The translations under genes were made by a program, and so were the position numbers. DNA of 64,000 bases from Sphingobium naphthae (GTDB lineage Bacteria > Pseudomonadota > Alphaproteobacteria > Sphingomonadales > Sphingomonadaceae): positions 62,001 to 126,000 of the forward strand of contig NZ_JAJGNO010000002.1 in the NCBI RefSeq assembly GCF_020782235.1. The letters are read 5' to 3'. Shown here one piece after another: positions 1 to 10,443 of this stretch (its first letter is position 1; every line of letters begins with the position of its first letter). The notes beneath the pieces were generated by a model. It searched no databases. It saw only the letters and a program-made list of their open reading frames with translations, and was not told where the DNA came from.

Positions 1-220
1 CGCCGCGGTCATCGGCAAGGATGGCGCTGGCCGCGTCGCTTTTGGCGGCGTCGCGCACAAACCCTGGCGGGTGGAGGCGGCCGAAGCCGCCATGTCGCAG
101 GGCCCGCGCGCCGTCGCGGGGCAGGTGTTCGCCGACGCCCGCCCGACGCCGGACAACCGGTTCAAGATCGCCCTGGCCGAACGCACTTTGGCGTCGGTGA
201 TGGCGCAGGCGAAGGGGTAA
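1..220 (+). CDS. Molybdenum aldehyde oxidoreductase, FAD-binding subunit (3' end only)
   Basis: Only the last 72 codons are present; the frame opens at base 2 and stops with TAA at 218-220. The residues [10 protein letters not shown] and the ending (about 40 residues later, a [10 protein letters not shown] helix) match the C-terminal domain of the FAD subunit of xanthine-dehydrogenase-type enzymes, best the PaoB/YagS type. In that family the subunit passes electrons from the Mo and Fe-S subunits to FAD. It lies 5 bases before the molybdenum subunit gene, so the two are co-transcribed. The 2Fe-2S subunit would be expected to the left, outside the window. Confidence 0.85.
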   Translation, partial: AAVIGKDGAGRVAFGGVAHKPWRVEAAEAAMSQGPRAVAGQVFADARPTPDNRFKIALAERTLASVMAQAKG

Positions 221-225
221 GCGCC

Positions 226-2442
226 ATGAAGTTCGACACGCCCGCAGGCACCAACCCCATCGACCAGATGAAGATCGTGGGCCGCCCCACCGACCGCATC
301 GACGGCCCGCTCAAGACCACGGGCACCGCGCCCTATGCCTATGAACGCCATGATGTCGCCCCCGATCAGGCCTATGGCTATATCGTGGGCAGCGCCATCG
401 CCAAGGGGCGCATCACCCGGATGGACACCAGCCTGGCCAGGGCCGCGCCCGGCGTCCTGGCCGTTCTCTCCACCCTCGATCATGCCAAGCCGCTGCCGCT
501 CGGCATGATGAACATCGCCCATCTCTTCGGCGGGGCGGACATCGCCCATTATCATCAGGCGATCGCCTTCGTCGTGGCCGAAAGCTTCGAGCAGGCGCGC
601 GCCGCCGCCGCGCTGATCCGGACGGACTATGCGCGCGACAAGGGCCGCTTCGACCTGGAGGCGGCCGCGCCCACGGCGCCCTTCGAACCGACGGGCGACG
701 GTCCGGACGCCAAGGACATCGACAGCGTCGGCGATTTCGCCAGCGCCTTTGGCGCCGCGCCGGTGCGGATCGAGCAGCATTACACCACGCCGGGCGAAAG
801 CCACGCGATGATGGAGCCCTTCGCCACGATCGCGGCCTGGGAAGGGGACAAGCTCACGCTCTGGACATCGAACCAGATGATCGCCTGGAGCAAGGGGTCG
901 CTGGCCAAGATCCTGGCGATGAAGCCGGAAAATATACGCGTGGATTCGCCCTATATCGGCGGCGGCTTCGGCGGGAAGCTCTTCGTGCGCGTCGACGCCG
1001 TGCTCGCGGCGCTTGGCGCGAAGGCGGCCGGGCGGCCGGTCAAGGTTGCGATGCAGCGGCCGCTGATGGCCAATAATTCGACTCACCGCCCGGCGACGAT
1101 CCAGACCGTCAAGCTGGGCGCGACGCCCGACGGCCGGTTGACCGCCATTCATCACAGCAGCACCAGCGGCAACCTGCCCGACGGCAAGCCAGAGGTCGCG
1201 GTGCAGCAGACCAAGCTGCTCTATGCCGCGCCCAATCGCGAAATCTGGATGAAGCTCGCCGTCACCGACCTGCCCGAAGGCAACGCCATGCGCGCGCCGG
1301 GCGAGGCGCCGGGCCTCATGGTGCTGGAAATGGCGATGGACGAGCTGGCGGAAAAGCTAGGCATGGACCCGGTGGAACTGCGCATCGTCAACGATACGCA
1401 GGTCGATCCGGCCAAGCCAAACCGGCCCTTTTCGGAGCGTCATCTGGTCGAATGCCTGCGCACCGGAGCAGAGAAATTCGGCTGGTCGCGCCGCAACCCC
1501 AAGCCGGGCCAGACGCGCGACGGCAAATGGCTGGTCGGCATGGGTATGGCGGCGGGCTTCCGCAACAACCAGCTGACCAAGTCGGCCGCGCGCATCCGGC
1601 TGGAGCGCGACGGCCATCTGACCGTCGAAACTGACATGACCGACATCGGCACCGGCACCTATACCATCCTCGCCCAGACCGCGGCGGAAATGATGGGCGT
1701 GCCGTTGGCGCAGGTGCGCGTCATCCTTGGCGACAGCGACTTTCCGGCCTCGGCCGGATCGGGCGGCCAGTGGGGCGCCAATAATTCCACCGCCGGCCTG
1801 TACGCGGCCTGCGTCAAGCTGCGCGAGCAGGTGGCGCAGCGGCTGGGCTTCAACGCTGCCGACGTGCAGTTCGCCGATGGCCAGGTGCGCGCCGGCAATC
1901 GCGCCGTTCCGCTTGCCGAGGCTGCGCGTGGTGGCGTTCTGACGGCGGAGGACGGCATCGAATATGGCACGCTCGACGAACAATATCAGCAGTCGACCTT
2001 CGCCGGTCACTTCGTCGAGGTCGCGGTGGACAGCTATACCGGCGAAACGCGCATTCGCCGGATGCTGGCGGTCTGCGACGCCGGGCGCATCCTCAATCCC
2101 AAGGCCGCGCGCAGCCAGGTGATCGGCGCCATGACCATGGGCGCGGGCGCCGCGCTGATGGAGGAACTAGCGGTGGACAAGCGCTTCGGCTTCTTCGTCA
2201 ACCATGACCTCGCCAGCTATGAAGTGCCGGTCCATGCCGACATTCCGCATCAGGAAGTCATTTTCCTCGATTATCCCGACGACAAATCGTCGCCGATGAA
2301 GGCGAAGGGCGTGGGCGAGCTGGGCCTGTGCGGCGTGGGGGCGGCGATCGCCAATGCGATCTACAACGCCACCGGGGTGCGCGTGCGCGACTATCCGGTC
2401 ACGCTCGACAAGCATCTGGACAAATTGCCCAGCTGGACCTGA
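226..2442 (+). CDS. paoC: Molybdenum-cofactor-binding subunit of aldehyde oxidoreductase (PaoC/YagR type)
   Basis: This 738-residue protein has the layout and length of PaoC, the molybdopterin subunit of periplasmic aldehyde oxidoreductase. The N-terminal aldehyde oxidase a/b hammerhead begins after the VGRPTDRIDGPLKTTG motif. The molybdopterin-binding glycine loop GGGFGGK is at about residues 245-251. The C-terminal GVGELG motif near residue 698 carries the glutamate that acts as catalytic base in this family. The enzyme oxidises aldehydes to carboxylic acids; the exact substrate cannot be read from sequence. No signal peptide is visible on this subunit, as is normal because the complex is exported by a Tat signal on the Fe-S subunit. 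The start 5 bases after the FAD-subunit stop fits a tight operon. Confidence 0.88.
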   Translation: MKFDTPAGTNPIDQMKIVGRPTDRIDGPLKTTGTAPYAYERHDVAPDQAYGYIVGSAIAKGRITRMDTSLARAAPGVLAVLSTLDHAKPLPLGMMNIAHLFGGADIAHYHQAIAFVVAESFEQARAAAALIRTDYARDKGRFDLEAAAPTAPFEPTGDGPDAKDIDSVGDFASAFGAAPVRIEQHYTTPGESHAMMEPFATIAAWEGDKLTLWTSNQMIAWSKGSLAKILAMKPENIRVDSPYIGGGFGGKLFVRVDAVLAALGAKAAGRPVKVAMQRPLMANNSTHRPATIQTVKLGATPDGRLTAIHHSSTSGNLPDGKPEVAVQQTKLLYAAPNREIWMKLAVTDLPEGNAMRAPGEAPGLMVLEMAMDELAEKLGMDPVELRIVNDTQVDPAKPNRPFSERHLVECLRTGAEKFGWSRRNPKPGQTRDGKWLVGMGMAAGFRNNQLTKSAARIRLERDGHLTVETDMTDIGTGTYTILAQTAAEMMGVPLAQVRVILGDSDFPASAGSGGQWGANNSTAGLYAACVKLREQVAQRLGFNAADVQFADGQVRAGNRAVPLAEAARGGVLTAEDGIEYGTLDEQYQQSTFAGHFVEVAVDSYTGETRIRRMLAVCDAGRILNPKAARSQVIGAMTMGAGAALMEELAVDKRFGFFVNHDLASYEVPVHADIPHQEVIFLDYPDDKSSPMKAKGVGELGLCGVGAAIANAIYNATGVRVRDYPVTLDKHLDKLPSWT

Positions 2443-2469
2443 CGCCGCACCATCGTCGGCGGACGCATG

Positions 2470-2504
2470 AAGGGCGGGGGGCGCGGTCGGCGCCGCCCGC
2501 CCTT
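2470..2504. terminator. Bidirectional hairpin terminator between converging genes
   Basis: Arms at 2470-2483 and 2491-2504 pair over 14 positions with one mismatch and leave a 7-base loop. It sits in the 67-base gap between the stop of paoC and the stop of the minus-strand amidohydrolase. The arms begin and end with AA/TT, so it could end transcripts from both sides. This is a structural reading only. Confidence 0.6.
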
Positions 2505-2509
2505 TCGCT

Positions 2510-5500
2510 TCAGGGTGCGGCGGTCGGCGCCGCGTCGTCGCCATGGAACCAGGCCGCCGGCCGCTTGCGCGGTTCGGGCCAGATTTCATCCAGCGTCATC
2601 GGGTCGTAGAGCCGCCCATTCTTCATCACCGCGCCGATCTTCATGGCGTTGGCGATGTCGGCCAGCGGGTCGGCATCCAGGATCAGCAGGTCGGCGAACT
2701 TGCCCGGCTCCAGGCTGCCGACATCGTCGCTATGCCCGATCACCTCGGCCGATCCGATGGTCGCGGCCTTCAGCGTCTCCATCGGGGTCGCGCCGCCGGC
2801 GGCGAAGGCCTGCATCTCCCACTGATAGCCCAGGCCCTGCATTTCGCCATGGCTGCCGATGCCCACCAGCCCGCCGGCGCGCTGGATGGCGACGGCGTCG
2901 GCCGCGATCGTCCGCCAGCTTTGCGCCTCGGGCGGCATCCAGTGCCGGTTGCGCAGCTTTTCGCTGACGATGCCGGGCGGCACGAAATGACGGAATTTGG
3001 GGTCGTCCTGCGGCCGCTTGTTGATGATGAAGTCGAACAAGGCGGGCGTCGTCCCATAGGCGACCAGAATGGTGGGCGTATAGCTGGTGCGGCTCTGCGC
3101 AAACAGGCGGATGATGTCCTGCCGCAGCGGCGACACGGGAATGGCATGTTCATTACCCGAAAAGCCGTCGATGGCATGGGTCAGGTTCAGCACCATGTCG
3201 CTGGCGCCTTCGGTCGTGGGCATCATGCCCAGCGCGCTGGCGGCCTCGACCATATATTGCCGCTGCGCGCGGTCGCCGATCATATAGCTTTTGATGTTGC
3301 GCGTGCGATAATGGTCGCGATAGCGGGTGAGCACGTCGATCGCGTCCTGCCGGCTGTGGATCTCCGCATTGACGAAGACGCCCGGCCCCGTCGACCAGGC
3401 GCGCGGCCCGACCATCATGCCGGCGTCGATCATGTCCTGATAGGCGAAGACGTCGCTGGTGAAGGGCTGGACGTCGAGCGCCGACGTCACGCCATAGGCC
3501 AGGTTGGCGGCGAAATCCCAATGGCCGCGTTCCTGGATGCCGCGCCGGATTTCGAACCAGTGGGCGTGGGTGTCGACGAAGCCGGGCACGATATATTTGC
3601 CGCTGACGTCGCGCACGCTGGCGCCCGCCGGCACCGCGACCGAGCCGCTTGGCCCCACCGCCACGATCCGATTGTCGGTGATGACGATGTCGGCATTGGC
3701 GATCACCGGCTGCGCGCCCGCCATCGGCAGCACGGTCGCGCCGCGCAGCACGATGCTGCCCTGCGGCACGTCGCGGGGCAGCGCGATGGGGAGGGGGTAG
3801 CTTTGCGCCATCGCCTCGCTGCCTTCGGCGGGCGCGGCAAGCGCCTGCGCCGTGGGCACCCGGCGAAAGGTCGATCCGACCGACCAGGTGACGGTTGCGC
3901 CCTCATCGGCCCAGTCGGTGAAGTCCGCGCCGACGCGCGTCAGCTTGGCCTTGGCGACGATCGGCGCGGACAGGTTGATCGTTGGCGGCTCCGCGCCATT
4001 GGCGGGCGGCACGTCGAGAACATAGACCTGGCTGAAGGATTTGACGAGCGCGTGGCGCATGTCGGGGCTGAGGCGCACTTCCTCGACCGGCGCTGGCCCC
4101 GGAAAATATTGCCCCAGGCCCGGCGCCAGCACGCGCAGCGCGATCTGCGGGTCGCCGCCCGACAGCGGCACCGACCCGACGCCGGCGGGGCTGTAGAAGA
4201 GCAGCCGGCCATCCTGCCCGAAATGCGGCAGCCGCGCGCCCATCGCATGGGTGATCTGCGCCACCGACCCGCCGCGGGCCGGCAGGCGGATGATGTCGGT
4301 CGGCCGCGACGGGTCGATTTCCGACACCGCGCGCAGCCGGTCATGCTGGTTCGCGCGCAGGGCGACGATGCTGCCGCCATCGGGAGTGAAGACCGGCTCG
4401 GTATAATAAGCGGGGATTTGGGTCATCCGGCGCGGCGTGCCGCCGCTCGCCGGTACCGACCAGATATGGCCGCCCTCGGTCGCGTTCCAGCGGACATAGA
4501 CGATCGTGCGGCCATCGGGCGACCAGCTGGGCTGGAAGGCGTCGGCCTCGACGATGCGCCGCGGCGCGGCGCCGGCCGCCAAATCCTGCACATAGAGGCC
4601 GCCCAGCGCGGTGAACGCGACGCGCCTGCCATCGGGCGACTGGCGCGGAGCCTGCACCACGCGCACGCGCACCGGGCCCGTCTCTTCCTTCTGCCGCACG
4701 CGCGTCAGCGGCCCCAGGCCCAGCTTCACCGGCGCGGTGAAGGGAATGTCGGTCATTGCGCCCGTCGCGATGTCCAGCCGCGCCAGCTTGCCGCGCACGC
4801 TGATCAGCAGCGCCTTGTCGCCAGGCATGAAGCTGTAGCGCGGCAGCAGGTCGGCATAATAGCCGCCATCCTGCCCGTCCCGGTCGATGGGGAAGGCGAT
4901 CCACTTGTCCTCGCCCGTCTCCAGGTCGCGCAGGCGAAGCCCGTCCTGCTGCCCCCCATTGGCAAGGCTGCGGCTGGCATAGGCGATCAGCCGCCCGTCA
5001 TGCGACAGCGCAGGGCGCATCGCGCCGCCCGCCGACTGGATGATCGTCTCGTCCTGCCCTGTCTTGAGGTCGCGGCGCGCGATCGACCAGTTGGGCAGGT
5101 CATTTTCGGTCCAGGTATGGCCGCGCTTGGTGGCGTAATAGAGGTAGCGGCCATCGGGCGCATGGACGGCGCCCATGGCGTTCATCTTCTCGTCCCAATT
5201 GTCGGGCGATCCCGCCTTGGTGATCTGGATGCCGCTGCCGCCATCCTTGTCGTAGAGGAAGAGTTCGAAGGCCAGGATCGAATGGACGGTGCGCGACACG
5301 CTGATGAAGCGCCCGTCCGGCGACCAGGCCGGCGAGGAATAGATGGCGACCTTGTCGTCGTGCGACAGTTGCTTCAGGCCCGTGCCATCGGCATTGGCGA
5401 CCCACAAATTGGTCGCCCCCGACCGGTCGGACAGGAACGCGAACTGCGTGCCGTCGGGCGAGAAGACCGGGTTGCGCTCGAACGCCATGCCGGTCAGCAC

Positions 5501-5728
5501 CGGCCGCGCCGTCCCGCCCGCCGCATCCAGCGCATAGATGTCGCCCAGCAGGTCGAACAGGATGGTCTTGCCGTCGGGCGCCATGTCCGGCTGCATCCAG
5601 GTGCCTTCCTGCGCCGCATAGGCCAGCGTCCGCGTGGGCTGAAGGTCGAGCCTGCTGGTCTGGGCGGCGGCGAGGGACGGCGCGGCGACAAGCGCGGCGC
5701 TCAGCATCAGGAAGGCGGGAAAACGCAT
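2510..5728 (-). CDS. Secreted amidohydrolase with N-terminal TolB-like beta-propeller
   Basis: From the chosen start the protein has 1072 residues. It begins with a signal peptide (MRFPAFLMLSAALVAAPSLA). Residues about 30-620 hold repeated PDG-containing WD40-like (PD40) blades such as SPDGTQFAFLSDRSG. Residues about 660-1070 form an amidohydrolase domain, with the metal-binding HAH motif following VPGFVDT near residue 720 and a GIGSHGEMQGLG motif later. Proteins of this architecture are periplasmic, often annotated as imidazolonepropionase-like or peptide-directed hydrolases; the substrate is unknown. Three ATGs occur in a row (5726-5734); the last is chosen because AAGG lies 6 bases upstream of it. 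The gene follows a TonB receptor on the same strand, suggesting that it processes the imported ligand. Confidence 0.82.
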   Translation of the reverse strand: MRFPAFLMLSAALVAAPSLAAAQTSRLDLQPTRTLAYAAQEGTWMQPDMAPDGKTILFDLLGDIYALDAAGGTARPVLTGMAFERNPVFSPDGTQFAFLSDRSGATNLWVANADGTGLKQLSHDDKVAIYSSPAWSPDGRFISVSRTVHSILAFELFLYDKDGGSGIQITKAGSPDNWDEKMNAMGAVHAPDGRYLYYATKRGHTWTENDLPNWSIARRDLKTGQDETIIQSAGGAMRPALSHDGRLIAYASRSLANGGQQDGLRLRDLETGEDKWIAFPIDRDGQDGGYYADLLPRYSFMPGDKALLISVRGKLARLDIATGAMTDIPFTAPVKLGLGPLTRVRQKEETGPVRVRVVQAPRQSPDGRRVAFTALGGLYVQDLAAGAAPRRIVEADAFQPSWSPDGRTIVYVRWNATEGGHIWSVPASGGTPRRMTQIPAYYTEPVFTPDGGSIVALRANQHDRLRAVSEIDPSRPTDIIRLPARGGSVAQITHAMGARLPHFGQDGRLLFYSPAGVGSVPLSGGDPQIALRVLAPGLGQYFPGPAPVEEVRLSPDMRHALVKSFSQVYVLDVPPANGAEPPTINLSAPIVAKAKLTRVGADFTDWADEGATVTWSVGSTFRRVPTAQALAAPAEGSEAMAQSYPLPIALPRDVPQGSIVLRGATVLPMAGAQPVIANADIVITDNRIVAVGPSGSVAVPAGASVRDVSGKYIVPGFVDTHAHWFEIRRGIQERGHWDFAANLAYGVTSALDVQPFTSDVFAYQDMIDAGMMVGPRAWSTGPGVFVNAEIHSRQDAIDVLTRYRDHYRTRNIKSYMIGDRAQRQYMVEAASALGMMPTTEGASDMVLNLTHAIDGFSGNEHAIPVSPLRQDIIRLFAQSRTSYTPTILVAYGTTPALFDFIINKRPQDDPKFRHFVPPGIVSEKLRNRHWMPPEAQSWRTIAADAVAIQRAGGLVGIGSHGEMQGLGYQWEMQAFAAGGATPMETLKAATIGSAEVIGHSDDVGSLEPGKFADLLILDADPLADIANAMKIGAVMKNGRLYDPMTLDEIWPEPRKRPAAWFHGDDAAPTAAP

Positions 5729-5770
5729 CATCATCCTTGTGACAGCAAGGCCGGGCAAAGCAAATGGGGT

Positions 5771-5791
5771 CGCCGGCGCGAAAGGCCGGCG
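5771..5791. other. Intergenic hairpin between receptor and amidohydrolase genes
   Basis: CGCCGGC (5771-5777) pairs perfectly with GCCGGCG (5785-5791) across a 7-base loop. On the minus strand it lies between the stop of the TonB receptor and the start of the amidohydrolase. It could lower read-through or stabilise mRNA ends. There is no T-run, so a true intrinsic terminator is not established. Confidence 0.35.
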
Positions 5792-5803
5792 GCCTCCGTT
5801 CCG

Positions 5804-8029
<2,226 letters not shown>

Positions 8030-8088
8030 GTCATTTCCCCTTCTGTTGCGGGCGCCGCCGTCTTCGGTCGGCGCCCGGTAATCTCACT

Positions 8089-9759
8089 TCATGCGTGGAA
8101 CCGCTCCGTCCCGTTGACGATGGTGCGCAGCACCTTGGTGCCGCCGATCGCGGCGGGATCGATGGCGAACAGGTCGGCGTCCATCACGACGAAGTCCGCC
8201 AGCATCCCGGGCGCGATCCGGCCGATGCGGTCGTCCTGGAAACCGGCATAGGCGTTGGTGGCGGTATAGGCGTGCAGCGCCTGCGCCATGGTCAGCTTCT
8301 GTTCGGGCAGCCACCCACCGGGATTGGTGCCGTCGATCGTCTGGCGCAGCACGGCGGCGGCGACGCCGGTCAGCGGATCGAGCGGCGCTACCGGCCAGTC
8401 CGATCCGAACGCGACTTTCGCGCCCGCGTCGAGCAGCGACTTGAACGCATAGGTGCCCTTCAGCCGCTCGGCGCCCACCCGCTGGATCGCCCAGCGCCCA
8501 TCGTCGATCGCATGATAGGGCTGCATCGACGCGATGACCTGCTGCCGGGCGAAGCGCGCGATCGCGGCGGGCGCCAGATGCTGGGCATGTTCGATGCGGA
8601 AGCGCCGGTCGCGCGGGCCATTCTTCGCGGCGGCGGCGGCGAAGATGTCGAGCGCTTCGTCATTGGCCTTGTCGCCGATGGCGTGGATGGTGATCTGCAG
8701 GCCCGCGGCGTCGGCCGCGTCGGTCCATTGCTGCACATCGGCGCGCTTGTGGATCGGTATGCCTTTGGTGTCGGGCGCGTCGTCATAGGGCTGGTAGAAC
8801 ATCGCCGTGCGCGACCCCAGCGACCCGTCATATTGCAGCTTCAGCCCGCCCCAGCGCAGCCAGTCGTCGCCGCGCCCCTCGGCATCGACCAGCGCCTTGA
8901 CCTTCGCCCAATCCTGCAGCGGCAGGAAGGAATAGAAGCGCATGTCGGTCTCGCCCTTGGCGCGCAGCCGGCGCAGCGCGTCATGCGTTTTCCAGTCGAG
9001 CTCGGTCGTGTGCACCTGGGTCACGCCCTTGGACAGGCCATGGGCGATGCCCTTGCGCACCGCGGCTTCGCGATCCGCCTCGGTCGGCGCGGGGATGGCG
9101 CGCTTCACCAGGTCCATCGCCGCATCTTTCAGGATGCCGGTCGGGTTGCCCTGCTTGTCGCGCACGATGACGCCGCCGGGCACTTCGGGGGTGTTGCGAT
9201 CGATGCCGGCCAGTTTCAGCGCCAGCGAATTGAGCGCCAGCATGTGCAGGTCCAGCCGCTGCACCGCGACCGGCGTATCCGGCGTCACCGGGTCGATCCA
9301 GCTGCGATCGGGCAGTTCCCCGCCCCACAGCTCCGCGTCCCAGCTGCCGCCCTGCACCCACTGGCCCGGCTTCAGCGTGCGCGCCGCCTCGCCGATGATG
9401 CGGGCAAATTCCTGCGGGCTCTTCGCTTCGCGCAGATTGGGCTGGGTCAGCAGGTCGGACCCGATCAGGAAATGGGTGTGGCAATCGATGAAGCCGGGCA
9501 TGACGAATGCGCCGTCGAGGTCGATCGTCCGCGTCGCGCCCGTGGACGCGGCCTTCACCGCGTCGGCGCCGATCGCGGCGATCCGCCCGTCCGCGACACC
9601 GATCGCCGATCGCGCCGGCATGCCCTGCCCGGTCCAGACAATGGCGTTGACATAGGCGGTGTCGAGCGCGCGCCCGGCCGCCCATCCTCGCGTTCCCGCC
9701 AGCGCCCAGGCCAGGCCGCCGGCCCCGCCGGCCAGCAGATCGCGACGACTGATGCTCAT
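8089..9759 (-). CDS. YtcJ-type amidohydrolase with twin-arginine signal
   Basis: This 556-residue protein opens with SRRDLLAGGAGGLAWALAG, a twin-arginine export signal, followed by an amidohydrolase-3 (YtcJ-like) fold. Family marks are AYVNAIVWTG at the start of the mature part, the metal site in MPGFIDCHTHFL, a later IHAIGD histidine, and GSDWPV near residue 470. YtcJ-type enzymes hydrolyse amide or related bonds; substrates are mostly unknown. The start at 9759 overlaps the stop of the PaiB-like gene by four bases (ATGA), so the two genes are translationally coupled. The frame stays open upstream, but that part is an out-of-frame reading of the PaiB-like gene. Confidence 0.85.
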   Translation of the reverse strand: MSISRRDLLAGGAGGLAWALAGTRGWAAGRALDTAYVNAIVWTGQGMPARSAIGVADGRIAAIGADAVKAASTGATRTIDLDGAFVMPGFIDCHTHFLIGSDLLTQPNLREAKSPQEFARIIGEAARTLKPGQWVQGGSWDAELWGGELPDRSWIDPVTPDTPVAVQRLDLHMLALNSLALKLAGIDRNTPEVPGGVIVRDKQGNPTGILKDAAMDLVKRAIPAPTEADREAAVRKGIAHGLSKGVTQVHTTELDWKTHDALRRLRAKGETDMRFYSFLPLQDWAKVKALVDAEGRGDDWLRWGGLKLQYDGSLGSRTAMFYQPYDDAPDTKGIPIHKRADVQQWTDAADAAGLQITIHAIGDKANDEALDIFAAAAAKNGPRDRRFRIEHAQHLAPAAIARFARQQVIASMQPYHAIDDGRWAIQRVGAERLKGTYAFKSLLDAGAKVAFGSDWPVAPLDPLTGVAAAVLRQTIDGTNPGGWLPEQKLTMAQALHAYTATNAYAGFQDDRIGRIAPGMLADFVVMDADLFAIDPAAIGGTKVLRTIVNGTERFHA

Positions 9760-10370
9760 GCCTTTTCCTCCTGTTCCAGCCGCTCCTGATTGTAGAGCGT
9801 CATCCAGTCGCGCAGCGGCCCTTCGCCCATGCCGCCGACGATGGCGTTGATGTCGCGCCGGGTCTCGTCGCGGCCCAGCTTGAAGCGCCCGTCGACCGCG
9901 GTCACTTTCGCGCGGAAGGCGATGATGTGCGGCAGCATCCGGGGCAGGCGCGCTTCGGCATCGCTGACCGCCCACGGCCGGGCGCGGCCCTGCTCCATCC
10001 GGTCGGTCAGCTGTTCGATCGACGCGCGCGTTTCTTCGGGCACGAACGCCACCTCCACATGGATGACCGCGGCGGCATAGTTCCAGGTCGGGACCCAGGT
10101 GGGATTGTCGAGCAGTTCGGGCGAGATATAGGCTTGCGGACCGTTCACCAGGACCAGCGCCGCAGGCTGGGCGCGCAGCAGCGCGACCTGCGGATTGGCG
10201 GTCGCCATATGGCCGAACAGCGAAACCAATCGCCCCTGCGCGTCGCACTCCGCCAGCAGGGGCAGGGGGCTGGCGCCAAAGCCGGCGGCGCCCGCCGACA
10301 CCAGCCAGCACAGCGGGTTCTGGTCGATCAGGGCGACGACATCATCGGGATCACGCGGGGCATATTTCAT
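9756..10370 (-). CDS. PaiB-like FMN-binding split-barrel protein
   Basis: The 204-residue protein begins MKYAPRDPDDVVALIDQNP and contains LFGHMATANPQ and a WNYAAAVIHVEV segment, as in the FMN-binding negative transcriptional regulator family named after PaiB of Bacillus. The family has a split-barrel flavin fold; a transcriptional role is documented for few members. The start at 10370 fits the family N-terminus. An in-frame ATG at 10391 would add seven residues and cannot be excluded. It lies 52-73 bases after a MocR-type regulator on the same strand and overlaps the next amidohydrolase by four bases. Confidence 0.78.
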   Translation of the reverse strand: MKYAPRDPDDVVALIDQNPLCWLVSAGAAGFGASPLPLLAECDAQGRLVSLFGHMATANPQVALLRAQPAALVLVNGPQAYISPELLDNPTWVPTWNYAAAVIHVEVAFVPEETRASIEQLTDRMEQGRARPWAVSDAEARLPRMLPHIIAFRAKVTAVDGRFKLGRDETRRDINAIVGGMGEGPLRDWMTLYNQERLEQEEKA

Positions 10371-10390
10371 TCCCGTGACGATGAGTCGCA

Positions 10391-10436
10391 TTGGACCGGC
10401 TGCAAACCTCCAATTCTACAAAGTGGAGGGGTCCAA
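10391..10436. promoter_or_regulatory. Nested inverted repeats between MocR gene and paiB-like gene (operator candidate)
   Basis: TTGGACC at 10391-10397 is the exact complement of GGTCCAA at 10430-10436. Nested within it, CCTCCA at 10407-10412 is complementary to TGGAGG at 10424-10429. The element fills the short gap between the two genes and includes ACAAAGTGG, which resembles the AAAGTGG core reported for PdxR-type MocR sites (from memory). It may be an operator for the neighbouring regulator or the promoter of the paiB-like operon. The outer arm reaches the alternative paiB start at 10391. Confidence 0.45.
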
Positions 10437-10443
10437 GCCGATT

